In this document: positions 22,448 through 34,420 of the stretch, in pieces
Position numbering within the stretch: position 1 is the stretch's first letter
Layout: each line of letters opens with the position of its first letter
From: Chlorops oryzae
Lineage: Eukaryota; Arthropoda; Insecta; Diptera; Chloropidae
Assembly (NCBI GenBank): GCA_020466095.1
Contig: CM035807.1
Coordinates: 81,201,666-81,265,665, forward strand
DNA: 64,000 bases
Direction of reading: 5' to 3'
Program-made: the position numbers and the translations under genes
The notes under the pieces: model-generated
Database searches by the model: none
Told to the model about the DNA's origin: nothing
Seen by the model: only the letters and a program-made list of their open reading frames with translations

Positions 22448-23986
22448 TCATAATTTAAGAATTTTTCGGGATACCTTCAAACCTTAAAAAAGCACTCGTT
22501 TTAGGAAAGAATTCGCACCCGAAACAATGTTTTTTTTTGGCATTTTTTATTTAAAGTAGGTTCCCCAAACCAACATAATGAGACCTGAGAGTCTTTAAAA
22601 CCCATGCATAAATGCCAAAGTTAATTTCGGTCTGATTTATTCTCAGCATATTTAAAATAGGTTTTATCATCGGAATACAAAAAAAGTAGATTTTTCGAAC
22701 TGGTCACATAAGAATAACCCCTTAGAGAAGTCAAAACATCAGATCTCCCCTATATTAAAATGTATCAATAAACGCCTTTAACCATCAACATTGTATGTTC
22801 AATTGGTCTAGCTCAATTTTCATTTATTAAAGTCTTATTTCCTCTATGGGTACCGCACCAGAGTGTCCTCCAAATAAAAAAAAAAAAAAAAACAGGTGAA
22901 AGGATTTGAAAAGCATAAATATGACTCATTGCCAAGCCCGTGCCTGTTAAAGTCATCCATGCATTGAAAGGCAGTACCATTCAAAAGCGAACAGCCTCCA
23001 CGAACACATTTCCCAAATGAAGGTGCATATATATCGAATTTCTTGGTTGTGCGCGACTCCTTTGATATATACGAGTTCGTAAATAGAAGTTCACTCCTTT
23101 TCGAGCACTGGACACATGTCCTTAATGTTCATATGAATGTACACTTCTCGCAGCTCTCCGCTCCACGTCAATGACGACTGTAGCGGCATGGGCGACGACT
23201 ATGACTAGTCATGCCCGCAACGCAGCCGGCTGATGGTATTGATTTCAGTATTCTTAATATTGATGATGCGTTGATGCAGTCCAATATTTCTGAAAATTCA
23301 ATGAAACAAAATGGGGAAATGAGTATAATAAAAACAAACAAAAGTAACGGTCGCCAGGCAGACAAGCAACGACACACCGGCCAAAGAATTCTAAGGAAAT
23401 ATCAACACAGCGCAGTCGCTGCACAGCTGCATTAATGGTATACAAAGGATTAATGTTCCGATTGTAGACAAGAAGCACAAAATAAATGAGCAGCAACTTG
23501 GAGGTGTACGAATACAATGCAAACAATGAAACGAGCGCCACACAATGTGACGGCCCGATGTCAACCGTGATTTCTTGCAGTCGCAGCAAGAGCAGCAGCA
23601 CCAGCACCAGCAGAAACCTAGAGTGCATTTTAAGTCACTCCACTCGTTACTTTTGCTGCCTTTGCGTGGCGAACTCGTTTTGGAAAGAAAGTCTCCGTGG
23701 AATGCAATGATTTGTAATCCAACTGCTTAATGCAGCACAGTAGCATCTGTCATAATTAAAATGCGACACATTTGTCGGCCAGACGCAGCGCGAGCGCGAG
23801 CGCGCGCATGCGCATGCGGACCCCCACATCACATCGGCGAATGTTGCGCTGTCCACAAGAATCAGCGACTACCGCTGTGCTCAGCGAAATTGTGCAATGA
23901 CCTTAATTCTGCAGAGGAGGCATGATTTGATTTGCGTTGCAAAAACCACGCGCGACACTAATGAGTTTCGAGCGCACGCAATCGTC

Positions 23987-24095
23987 GCCACGCCACGCCA
24001 CGCCGCCACTCCATGCCACTCTACGCTTTATACTTAGGTACACGGCACGCCACGACATGTTCTTTGCATGACACGCCATACCATGCCATGCCATT
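23987..24095 (+). repeat. Degenerate pentamer repeat (CGCCA/CATGC)
   Basis: Two blocks, 23987-24014 (CGCCA units) and 24045-24095 (CACGC, CATGC and CCATG units), with a 5-bp period. Confidence 0.65.
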
Positions 24096-24720
24096 CAGCA
24101 TCGACAACTATTCGGCTTTGTCCTCAGCAGAATACGTAGGTGCACGCTCGAAGACATGTCTCTGATCCGATGCGATGGTACCTGTTGCTGCCACTCTCCG
24201 CTAAAGGCAAACAAAAACAAAAAACAACAAAAAATTGAATCTGCTAACAGGCGCCAATTCCAAACCCGTTCTAAGGCGGTATTTTTGTATAGAATTCTTG
24301 GGTGCAGCAGCAGCAGCATCGTCATCGTCATCGTCGTCATCATCGGCTCAGTGTCCTGTGGCCGTTGATGTTGCTCTGCCGTGTTTCTCTGTTATGTTGC
24401 GAATTAATCACGCCGATTGCTGCCGCCTGATATGTCCCCGATTTTTACACTTTTTAATGCGCATTTCTTTTCCTCGAAGATAAGAGGCTTGCAAAGCACC
24501 CGAAGCACTCGAAGCACAAACAGCAGCAGCAGCAACAACAGGTATTATTATATATGTATATCTGTTGCGCCTGCGCCGCACCACACATACTCGCCTTCGT
24601 AGCACAATTTTCATTTCAGTAATGCGTGCGATAGTGTCTCCGACTTATATCTCTGTTTGGTTTGCCTTGCAAAGTGCGAACAATTAATCAAATCCACTTG
24701 CAACTCAGCTCGAATCGCAT

Positions 24721-24766
24721 TGACTGGACTGGACTGCACTGCACTGCAATGGACTGAACTCCATCG
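24721..24766 (+). repeat. Pentamer microsatellite (GGACT/GCACT)
   Basis: About nine in-phase units: TGACT, GGACT, GCACT, GCAAT, GGACT, GAACT. Confidence 0.75.
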
Positions 24767-25330
24767 GATCGGGCCTGGGTTAAGCGTAATTAGTTGGTGG
24801 TAGCTTAAAAAATATTAACGCAAAATTATACGCCAGACTGGACGTTGGACTTTGCGGTGGTAAGTGATTTCGATAAGGAACTATCTTTGGAGAAAGGGGC
24901 TCTGGGAGACACTTTTAGCTGCCTGCACAAGATGTGGATAAGAAAATTAATTCGAGTTTTTCTTAGATTTTTATTTATTTTGGTAAAGTTTTATGGATGG
25001 AAGGATGGAAAAAAGTAATTATTTTTTTCTTTCATAGTTTCATATAATTTCTTGAGAGAAAGATTTGTCCACCTACGTTACAGAGCCGACGTCAACAAGT
25101 GGTAAATATTCCTGTTGATGAACTCATAGCTGGGTTTGAAATCGATCGTATCAGCTTTCCACATTTGGCGATCGGCAAAAAGATTTTTTTCGATTGCCAA
25201 AAAATTAACATTTCATAACAGAAATTTTTGGACCCTAAGCCCCAAGAATATGAACACAAAGATTACAAAATATATCAAGGGTCGAATAAAAATAATAACA
25301 ACAGGAAAAAATAGCTTAATGCCTAGTTCC

Positions 25331-26115
25331 CAATAGTGCAGTAGTTCCTGCAAATATTCACGGATATGAACTTATTACATATACAAAATGGACGCTACTA
25401 TATGCAGATGATATTCTTCTTGCCTCTTCCAATAAAAACAATTTACAGCAACGAGTACAAGACTGGCATGACACATTATCTATGTTTAGACTGCATTTGA
25501 ATGTCGGGAAAACGGAATATATGACAACAGACTCATGCGAAGAAGGAACCATCAGAATAAATGACACTGACCTATCTCCTGACGACCGCTCTTGAAATTA
25601 CTGAGAGAGTTAACGCTGCTTGGTGTATTACGTTCAAAGAGTGGAGTTATGTGCGATAAAAAGATAAGCGACCGCTTAAAATCCAAAAATTACCGTACAG
25701 TAATTAGGTCTGTCGCTCTGTACAGTTCTGAGTGTCTACCCTTAACGAAAGCAGCAAAAAGAAGATATATTTTTATGGAAACAAGGATGCTCCGCTGGAT
25801 ATCCGGAGTGACTCGTCTTGATTATGTTCCAAACGTGGACATTCGTAGCCGTTAGCAACTCCACTCCAGCTATTGGGAAATTGCGGGAAACAGGGCTACG
25901 CTGGTATGGACGAGTCCTGGGGAAAATAAGGACACATTGGTGAAGAAGGGCTACATATTACAAATACATGGTTGCAGAAAACGATGGCGTCCGAAACAGC
26001 GTTGGATGGACAAAGTAAAATTGGATTTATAGACTGTAGGACTTATTTACTTCGGATGATGAAACCGACAGAAAAATATGGAGGACCCCGGGATAGACCG
26101 GGACACTTCAACGCA
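25331..26115 (+). mobile_element. RTE-like LINE fragment with reverse-transcriptase motif
   Basis: The 5' part reads as reverse transcriptase in one frame: WTLLYADDILLASSN, with the catalytic YADD box near 25389-25410, then LHLNVGKTEY. A stop near 25593, frameshifts and a deletion follow. The C-terminal tail then appears in other frames: CDKKISDRLKSK, YSSECLP, MLRWISGVTRLDYVPN, LRETGLRWYG and RPKQRWMDKVKLDL. This motif order is that of RTE-type non-LTR elements (family knowledge). The endonuclease and N-terminal part of the polymerase are absent, so it is 5'-truncated and inactive. Two more 3' ends of this family lie at 21767-21930 (minus) and 39232-39412 (plus). Confidence 0.8.
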
Positions 26116-27547
26116 CAAGAATAAGAAGATTCACATGTGTAAATATTTGGAACCAGTTACAATCACAAGCGCAGTCGGTTGGAAATGGTTTCATAGATTT
26201 ACATGTGTTGAATATTTGCAGGCACTCCTGCGGTATTGGAAACCAATCATAACCGCTGTTGACTTGCTCAATATTTTCTCGAAACATAATCACAGGTTTC
26301 CAAATTTAATTGCCAAAAACAAAGAAAAAAAAAAAACAAACAAAATGTAAAGTCATCTTGTTCAAAATGTTTCTTCTCTTTATTTATTTGATTTTTTTGG
26401 GCCAAACATCATGTTTTCCCTTGCTGCTCATTGAACGGTTTAATTTGATAAGTTCCCACCAGATTCCGAATTTTCTTAAATCAATATCGTCTCTACCCTT
26501 CGCGAACAAGGTGCATCGTTGTTAATGTACAAATTGGTCAAATTATTAACGAATATTTCATAACTCCCGCTAGCAACTTGTTGTTCAGTGATTATGTACC
26601 CAACGTCTACTTAAGCTTCAATGAGCTAAGGGTACCGTAAAATCCAAATAAAAAAAAAATTAAAAAAATTAAAACCAAAAAAAAAACTTTTGAGGGGAAA
26701 TCGAGAAAACCTTCTAACCCGATTTCTACAAGCCAGCAACATGACTAGACAATAATCAGAAGATCACTGTCGGGCAAAGCACTTGCAGCTCTAACGATTG
26801 CAACTTGGTTGCAACAATAAACATTGTAGCCTGTTACTGATAGTCAAAGAGAGTGAAAAAAAAAATATTGTTTTAGATGCCACAGCCACAGATGATGGCC
26901 CAAAAATCGTGTGTCCCTAAAACGCCAACTCAATTTTTGTTATTGCATTGATTAACTAGCAGTGGACATGACAGCTCAATTTGTTGGCGCTTGTTTCCAG
27001 TCGTTTCGGTCTTCGGTTAGGATCGCCAAGTCAGTTGAAGTTAACCTGGAAAGAAATCCAAAGAAATTTTTTTTAAATTTATTTATTTTTTTCTTTATTC
27101 CGTCTATGATTAGCGATTGCACAATTTCGACTTAAATATTCGGAGAGAAAAAATCAAAAATACCGTTCTGAAAGCACTGAATCAATCGAGGTTGATATAA
27201 CGTTTTTTTTCTCTTTTTTTCAGCTTTGCTTTGCTTTGACAACGATCGCGTAATCGCCCTCGATCCATCAATAAATTCGGCCATCACGAGTACCTGGACT
27301 GCTGTAATCTCCGCTCGGTTTGAGCCAATAAACGCAATCACGGTTTTATCGTTGGCCATTCCGCGACGAGGCTATGACTAAATTATGAAAATATTTGCTC
27401 TTTTGCATGCGCTATAATTGTGGTACGGTTGCTTTGATATCAGAATCAGTTTCTGTGGAATATTGGATGGCCAAACCAAAGAGCTCTCATTAAGAGAAGC
27501 ACAATGAGGTTTCTAATCAATAAAATCCCATAAAGGTGAGAGTTCTC
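26116..27547. other. Intergenic, one weak open frame
   Basis: No recognised gene. An ATG-started 75-codon frame at 27132-27359 (minus) has less AT-biased codons than its surroundings but no recognisable domain. Confidence 0.45.
27132..27359 (-). CDS. Unassigned 75-residue open frame
   Basis: I do not recognise it. It begins MANDKTVIAFIGSNRAEI, has a lysine-rich middle (residues 44-54) and ends in an A/T-rich segment. The first 50 codons are richer in G and C than their surroundings, and a possible splice donor (CAG then GTA) lies inside. It could be an exon or chance. No homolog, signal peptide or membrane segment is evident. Confidence 0.15.
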   Translation of the reverse strand: MANDKTVIAFIGSNRAEITAVQVLVMAEFIDGSRAITRSLSKQSKAEKKRKKTLYQPRLIQCFQNGIFDFFSPNI

Positions 27548-27683
27548 TAATATGCTTTCCAGACGTACAACGAAATCTCGAGATTTCAGACAATTTTAGA
27601 ACAAAATTGACATTTGAAATCCAGGCGATTTCAATTTTGTTCTGAAATCCCGAGATTTCGTTGAAGGTCTGGGAAGCATATTA
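27548..27683. mobile_element. Foldback element with TAATATGC ends
   Basis: Arms of about 40 bp at 27548-27588 and 27641-27683 are inverted copies with few mismatches. The outer ends are TAATATGCTT and its complement. Each arm contains an inner near-palindrome, perfect in the left arm (GAAATCTCGAGATTTC, 27572-27587). The centre contains a further inverted AACAAAATTG pair. There is no coding capacity. A TA flank may be the target duplication, but I cannot confirm it. Confidence 0.65.
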
Positions 27684-29734
27684 TGTCATTTTAGAATTTT
27701 CAGATCTCATTTTCATGTATTCTTTTCTTTTGTTTCACTTGCAGAGGAGAAACTTTAATCGATTAAAGAGCTTTAAGTTCATCAAGCGAAGACTGAAGGC
27801 TTTTATAGCGAGCACAGAAGTCGCCAATGCCGATCGATTTCCGTGCATTGAATTCGGTTTATTCATTAAGCATGCCAAAATTTGTGCCTAACAAACCATT
27901 ATGGCCCACCATTAAACGTTAACCCTTTAAGGTATGTCATGCTTCAATACTTGATAATCTTGTCGATGCAACAAAATTTTGCAGTTAATTAGATTCGATG
28001 CGTTTCGTGATTTACCGAGCTGCATAATTTTTCAAACTTTACCAAAACCGATTTTTTTGTCTGTAGAAAATGCAAAAAAAAAAAAAAAAAAAATACGAGG
28101 ACATTCATTCGACTTGAGATATTTTCGGGGTTTTCATGTTTTTTTATTCCCACTAAAAATGGCCAATAAAAAAATATATATCATTCCTGAACATAAAAAT
28201 TGTTTCGAAACAAAAAAATATTTAAAAAAAAAACTTAATTTATCTCCTAAAAGTGTGAGAAAAGCGACGTGTAGAGGCAACCGTGACATTGTGCCACCAC
28301 AAAAGTGTTTCTCGAATCGAAAATGGAATATAAAAAGAGCAATTCATAGACTTCTGAGAGATATCATATCAACTAAGAAGATTTAACGAACAAAAAAAAA
28401 AGACAAAAATATAAACCATTTCCACGATGCCCGAACGATGATAAGGTATTAAAAAGCAATTAAAGCCGACAAAACTGTAAACATACGGGAATATTATCGT
28501 GGATTTAACGCAACATTTAGAAGATAATAAAATTGGAGGCAAAAGAAAAAACCCGAAAGGAAGAGAGCGCCACACGATCTTCGGGGTCGGGCGTATTTAA
28601 AGCGACGCACAGATGTATGGCCTCAATGAAGACGATCATAAAGATGTCGCAAGGTTTACGATACGCAAACATACAGCCGTAATATACAATAAGGTATAGG
28701 TAAAGACAAGACAATACAATAAAATTCAGTCGAATTGATAGACTTTTAAGGCTTCCCCAATGATCATATGGAATCCAATGTGCTTAGGGCCCATTTGCAA
28801 TTTTATCGCCCGTTGGCATCAACATTGGGGCGCTACTCAAAATATTTGAAAATTTTGTGTTAATGCGTTCAGCTATAAATTAATTGTCATACGACAATAA
28901 ATCCAAAACAAAAAAAAAAAAAAAAAAAACCAAATTCCCGTTATCCCCCCACTTGCATACAACCGTACACAAAAGTAAATGTGTTGAAGTACGAACATTT
29001 GGCTTTCTTAAGCCAAGATCTTTGGATCGCAACAAGATCGCAGTGAAATGTTGCGACATAAAAAGCAATAAAATCTATGACGCACCTAGCAAAAATCCTC
29101 TCTCTTTCTCTCTCCTCCAAAGGAATGGAAACAGCAACAGCACACACGTACATTTCATACGTATATTAAAAAGAAATCAATAAATCTAAATCCAATCGAA
29201 AGCCATTGAAGCAATAAAATCGAAAATCCATGAAAATTTCTTGCTCGAAAATATAATTTATTCGAATCATTAAAATGCCAAAAACAAAAAGTAAAATAAA
29301 ATAAAAAAGCATCCAACCTGAGGAGGAGAAATGTGTCGCCAAAGTTAAGTCAAACTGACAGAGTTGGCCTTTCTACACTTGAAAGTGCCCGAAAGTTCGT
29401 ATGATGATGATCAGGTTCACCTTTTCAGACGTTTTGTATGAAAGAAGAAGATGTGCAGCACTCTTAATCCATATATCATAAAATATTTATATTTAAGACG
29501 AATCTAAATTATGAATTTGAAATTCATAGCCAATAAGTCAATCGAAATGTACGAGTATTTCTGAAAGGATCACGATGCATATTTGCTGATGTTCAGAGTA
29601 CTTTATCGGGTTCGTTTAAATGCACTTTCGTATGCTTTTGCTTTAACGATAATGTGGAAAGATGAAGAGAAAAGCCGAAATGCGATTTGGTAAAATATTT
29701 CGATAGCGTTAGCTTCTCCTCAATTGGGCTTACT
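27684..29734. other. Intergenic, no gene seen
   Basis: Poly-A runs at 28074-28093 and 28910-28930. The 135-codon open frame at 27979-28386 starts at TTG, is driven by A-rich sequence and shows no domain. Confidence 0.5.
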
Positions 29735-31047
29735 AAAGGTTGCTGATAAGAAAATCTGGTTCTAACAAAGAAAAACACATTTTTTGTCGAAATTCGTTTT
29801 TATTATTCAACATAGTTTCTTCAAGAGCGATACAACGATTATAACGACCTTCCAATTTTTGATACCATTTTGGTAGTACTCCTTCGGTTTTGCCTCAAAA
29901 TAGGCCTCAGTTTCAGCGATCACCTCTTCATTGCAGCCAAATTTTTTCCCTGCGAGCATACTTTTGAGGTCTGAGAACAAGAAAAAGTCGCTGGGGGCCA
30001 GATCTGGAGAATACGGTGGGTGGGGAAGCAATTCGAAGCCTAATTCATGAATTTTTGCCATCGTTCTCAATGACTTGTGGCACGGTGCGTTATCTTGGTG
30101 GAACAACACTTTTTTCTTCTTCATATGGGGCCGTTTTGCCACGATTTCGTCCTTCAAAACGCTCCAATAACGACATATAATAGTCACTGTTGATGGTTTT
30201 TTTCCCTTCTCAATGATAATCGATAAAACTTGATTCCATGCCCATCCCATAAAAACAGAGGCCATCTACTTTGACCAGCGGACTTTTGAGTCTTTCCACG
30301 CTTCAGAGAACGGTTCACCGATCGCTGTCCACTCAGCCGACTGTCGAATTGGGCTCTAGGAGTGTAGTGATAAGATGCCATGTTTCATCCATTGTCACAT
30401 ATAGACGCAAAAAAACTCGGTGTGTATTGCGAGTAACAGCTGCAAACAACCGCTTCAGAATCATCAACACGTTGTTGTTTTTGGTCAAATGTGTAAGCTC
30501 GCGCGGCACCCATTTTGCACAGAGCTTTTTCATATCCAAATATTGATGAATGATATGACCAACACGTTCCTTTGATATCTTTAAGGCCTCTAGCTATCTC
30601 GATCAACTTCATTTACGGTCATTCAAAATCATTTTGTGAATTTTTTTGATGTTTTCGTCGGTAACCACCTCATTTCGGGCGTCCATTGCGTTCACCGTCC
30701 TCCGTGCTCATTTCACCACGCTTGAATTTTGCATACCAATCAATTAATTGTTGGTTTTCCTGGGGCAGAGTCCGGAATACTCATTATCAAGCCAAGTTTT
30801 TTGCTTCCACTGTATATTTTTCCCTTCAGAAAACAGTATTTTATCAAAACACGAAATTCCTTTTTTTCCATTTTTTTCACAAGTAACAAAAGTTGCTTCA
30901 CAAAAGACGCTCTATCTCACAAACTAATTGACTTACAGACGTCAAATTTTGACACGAATCATTTGAAGGTTGCCACTTAATAAAAATAATATGCATTTAA
31001 TACTAGCGACGCAATCTGTGTCAGACGGGACTTATCAGCCAACCTGT
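29735..31047 (-). mobile_element. Himar1-like mariner, decayed copy
   Basis: About 1.31 kb, collinear with the better copy at 34421-35712. The right end keeps most of the inverted terminus (GGGACTTATCAGCCAACCTG) but lacks two bases. The left end is eroded (about 29735-29765). A TA follows the right end. The irritans-group transposase is broken by many small indels. Confidence 0.85.
29803..30871 (-). pseudogene. Broken mariner transposase (irritans group)
   Basis: The transposase runs from an ATG at 30869-30871 to about 29803 in at least four frame segments. The second and third catalytic aspartates (HQDNAP and PSDFF, 34 residues apart) remain readable in the C-terminal piece. The first one (MDETW) is in a separate frame. 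Against the 34488-35533 copy most differences are one- or two-base insertions with few substitutions. This is unusual for neutral decay and could partly be sequencing or assembly error. Confidence 0.85.
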
Positions 31048-31727
31048 TATATTATTAAAAAAAAAAAAATGGTTTTTTTTTCGTATTAAATCAGCAGTGC
31101 TCAATGCTGTTAAGCGATTTTTGAGTATCTTTAAGTAGTTTATTCCGGAATTGCAAGTCATTTAGTTGGCAACGAGAGCTTTGAGATAAATGAACATACT
31201 TTCGAAAAAATGAAGATACATGGCTCGCTGGGAAAGTACAAAAGGGCTAAGGCATTAAGTCCATTGGGTCGGTCATGGATGCGTAACTTGGCATTGCTCT
31301 GCTGAAAGCATGATATGATCAAAGACTCAATTGCATGGGTTATTTATGAAGAGAAATTAAGTGCAATTTAAGATCTACATAAATAGGTTTTGTTTTTTCA
31401 TTGCAGATGTCCTACAAAAGGTTGCTGCGATCTTCAAACTGATAATTCTTTCAAAGCCAAGTTGAAGCCTAATTCAGTTAATCAGTCGACTGTCAGAAGA
31501 TGGGTCCAGGTACAATCCAGTAAATACAGCAATGGAAATAAGTAAGTGCAATGGATCTTTGGTACACCGATAAACGTTTTGCAGGCCGGTGTCGAACTAT
31601 TGCATTTGTCGGATTATAGATAACTGCCTAAGACCCTATATAGACCGGGAATTTTTTTTTTTTTACAAAAAGTGTGCCTTGTAATCCGACAATTATAGAT
31701 GTAATGATAAGATTCTATATGTTTAAA
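31048..31727. other. Intergenic, short inverted repeat
   Basis: No gene recognised. TTGTCGGATTA near 31598 recurs inverted near 31681-31691, possibly the ends of a tiny element of about 95 bp. A pyrimidine tract and TTGCAG before 31407 resemble a splice acceptor, but no exon can be supported. Confidence 0.4.
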
Positions 31728-31890
31728 CAGTCAAAACTCTCTATAAAGAATTTCAACGGACCGGAAAAAAACTCGTTTAGAGAGAATTCGTTATAAGCAG
31801 AAAAATAGACACTAAAAATGTAGCAAAAAAAGCCTTTAGAAGATTCGCTTTAGAGAGAAATTTGTTATAGAGGAGTTCGTTATAGAGATC
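31728..31890. mobile_element. pogo-type MITE, eroded copy without insertion
   Basis: It starts with CAGTCAAAACTCTCTATAAA and runs through TTCGTTATAAGCAG and TTTAGAAGATTCGC to GAGTTCGTTATAGAGA. These match, in order, the element at 56270-56872 on both sides of its mini-me insertion. It therefore serves as an empty-site relative. The right terminus is damaged. Confidence 0.65.
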
Positions 31891-33589
31891 CAGCGGCCAA
31901 CAGTGCCTACCGACTACAAAGTATACAAGATTGAAGGCAGCGTACCGGATAAACACCACACAGCCCCGATTACATTGTGTTGTGGTGGTAGACGTTCCCT
32001 TTACAAAACGGCCACGCTCTAACAAAAGTATAGTAGGATTGTATATGAGGTCGTGTGCATTACCGCTTACGAAGTTTAGGCCGCTGGAAGAGTTTTGGAT
32101 GTACTCTGAAATATAAATTTTGATATTTTTCAATATCGAGTCGATTTCCATGAAACATGAAAAATAGTTATGTCGGTTTATACGGGATGCCAGATTAGTC
32201 AGGGGCCGGTTTACCGAGCGTCCATTGTAATTTTGTGATAATTTAAAAGGAATATTATCTTAATTATTGGTCTTTCCAGATGCCGTTTAATTATTTTTCC
32301 ATCAAAGAACCAGATAGAGGTGTCAGATTTTTTCATCGTCGTACCCGAAAGCTCCAGGCAAGTAAACTAAATAAAATTTTAAAATATTTTTTGATTCCTT
32401 TCTCGATTGAAAAAATCCAAAAATTCTTTGTTAAAATGAGTCACACCGGCGACCTACATGATTGAAAAATCTTCAGCTTAACCAAAGGAAAATAAAATCG
32501 AAAAAAGGAACAATTTCTAAATGCTCATCACTCATCGAGCGTAACATGGTTGCACCTTCTTCATTGAAGCTTAACCAACCAAGAACAAAAACAAAAAATA
32601 AGAACAACAAAATTTTTATTTTTTCAAAATGGGGAGTGCTGAACTCGATCGTCAAAGTGCAAAACCCCTTCAAAGAAGGAGCATGACAGCACCCATAAGA
32701 AATTTTACCTGCACTCGATTCGACTTAAGTCCCATAAAGAGAGACGACACCAGTTGGCGAAGTCTTTGGTGTATCTGGTGCCGGTGACTAAACACTTGTT
32801 TCGCTTCAGTAACGCAAACCAACAAAGCTCAAAAGTAAAAAAAAAAATAAAAAAAACAAAAAGGAAAAATTCAAATTCTCAAAAATATTTCGTGATCGAC
32901 GTAATCGAATTGTTATCGATTAAAGCCACAAGGCAAGAAGCATTTGGAATTCTTTTTTTTAAGGCGCTGTCCGCATTTCTCTTAATTTTTTTTTTTTTTT
33001 TTTTCATATAAAATTAGAAGCAAAGTCATAGGTCGCGCTTCGCTTATTACAAGTTCATAGAATGTCTCTCAAGTGGGGGTCGAACGATTTGAGGGGATAA
33101 AAAATTATCTTGTATAAAAAATTAATGTTGCGTAAATTTTCTTCTTTGCTTCTTTAGTTGCTAAAAACGCTTCTCAAGTGATCTACGTTTTAATATTAAT
33201 GTGCATAAACTGAATTTCCTGTTCTGAAATTGATCAGAGTTGCATTGATTACGACTGACATCGACCCCATGCCCGACACGTTCTTTCCTCACTTGAAATT
33301 GTTTAATATTTTCTTGAATGAAAAATATTTAAAAAAAATGTGCGACCGGCCGGGCGACAAGTCAAGTCAATATTGAGGTGTGCCTTCACCTTACCGAAAC
33401 AGATTGAATTTCATTGTTCAGTGGGTTTTCTTCTTTACAGAATCGTTAATTTATTTCATTGTCTTTTTCTCATTAACATACATTGGTAAGAATTGATATT
33501 ATAAAAACTATTGCTTTCTTTTGAAAAAAAAAATTTATTTCAATTATTTTGGGGACACCGTGAAGAAAAGGGGTGGCTACTGAATTCCT
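31891..33589. other. Intergenic, no gene seen
   Basis: AT-rich with poly-A and poly-T runs (32837-32857 and 32985-33004). No gene or classified element recognised. Confidence 0.5.
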
Positions 33590-34099
33590 GAAGCCTTCTA
33601 CTTAAAGCCCCCTGCACGGCTTAATCCTTGCCTATCAAAAAAATTTTTTTTTTACATTTTGAGCTATATTTTCGGTGCATTTACTAAAGCCAAATTGCTT
33701 AGAAACACTAACAAAAGTTCGATATATTCTCTTAAGAATCTTTAAGCACCTTTAGGTCTTGACACTTTCAGAAACTATCCATGAGCAACACGATGGTTCT
33801 CCTCTGGATAAAAGGTCAAGAAGGGCATGAAAGTAGTGAATAAAACTACTTTCTGGTTAAAAAAGTCGCGGAAATCTCTTGATTGGACCACTACCTTTCT
33901 GCGGGGTTAATAGTAGTTTCAGAAAAGTTCTAACCAGAAAATGGGAGGAACATAGGCTACTGGATAGCCAATAGAAGCATTCGGGCAAGCCGTGTAAAAG
34001 TCCAGAGCGGCACTGTGAGGAAACGGGATTTCACATAGATATGCGAAAACAGATCCAAATTAGTATCATCACAGGGGTGGAAAATATTGTTTTTGTCCT
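33590..34099. repeat. Dispersed repeat C, copy 1
   Basis: About 510 bp clearly homologous to 38571-39062 in the same orientation. Shared landmarks include AGCTATATTTTCGGT, CTCTTAAGAATCTTTAAGC, AGCAACACGATGG, CAAGCCGTGTAAAAG and TTTCACATAGATATGCGAAA. Neither copy has an open frame or clear ends. It is an unclassified transposable-element remnant. Confidence 0.7.
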
Positions 34100-34261
34100 G
34101 AGTGGACCAGACTCTGCTAAAATGCGACTAGTAGGTAGAAATTTCTCTTAGAATTTTTCGAAACCCTTTTTGAGCAGCTTTTTACATATGAAGCCGAACT
34201 GAAACCCACTGTAGGAGCATTCCACAGAAAATGATACTTTTGTCCCGTACAAACAGACAAA

Positions 34262-34300
34262 AACTAAGAAGTTCCCAAAAAGGAACGAAACGTTGGGCAA
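34262..34300 (+). ncRNA. Decayed hammerhead-like motif
   Basis: In order: CUAAGAAG (one base short of the CUGAAGA-type box), a perfect hairpin GUUCC/GGAAC with a CAAAAA loop, GAAAC, GUU and GGGC. Stem II and the GAAAC box are intact, but the 5' strand of stem I is gone, so it is likely inactive. The copy at 55940-55985 shares the loop and the box. Confidence 0.4.
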
Positions 34301-34420
34301 AATTAGTAAATTAAGGATTTTGATTTACATTTAACTTAGGACCAAAAAGCTCAAGATTAACAAAAGTTTCACAATAAAAACTAATATAATTAGTCGAAAA
34401 TTAGTTCTGAAAAATAAATA

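Larger units (their letters stand above)
22448..25330. other. Intergenic, short repeats, no gene seen
   Basis: No gene recognised. It contains poly-A at 22877-22892, a CAG-rich stretch at 23578-23610, a GC-rich alternating purine/pyrimidine run at 23800-23818 and pentamer tracts at 23987-24095 and 24721-24766. A leucine-rich frame at 23254-23628 (minus) is an artefact of the CAG repeat. Confidence 0.5.

Noticed and set aside
23254..23628. 124-codon leucine-rich frame resembling a membrane protein
   Set aside because: The leucine run is the complement of a CAG repeat; no other support.
27979..28386. 135-codon lysine-rich open frame
   Set aside because: It starts at TTG and is driven by poly-A and A-rich sequence; no family resemblance.
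31387..31545. Apparent exon (TTTTTTCATTGCAG acceptor, AAGTAAGTGC donor)
   Set aside because: All frames carry stops or no recognisable protein, and nothing flanks it to splice to.
31777..32151. 124-codon minus-strand frame
   Set aside because: It overlaps the pogo-type MITE remnant and shows no transposase or other domain.
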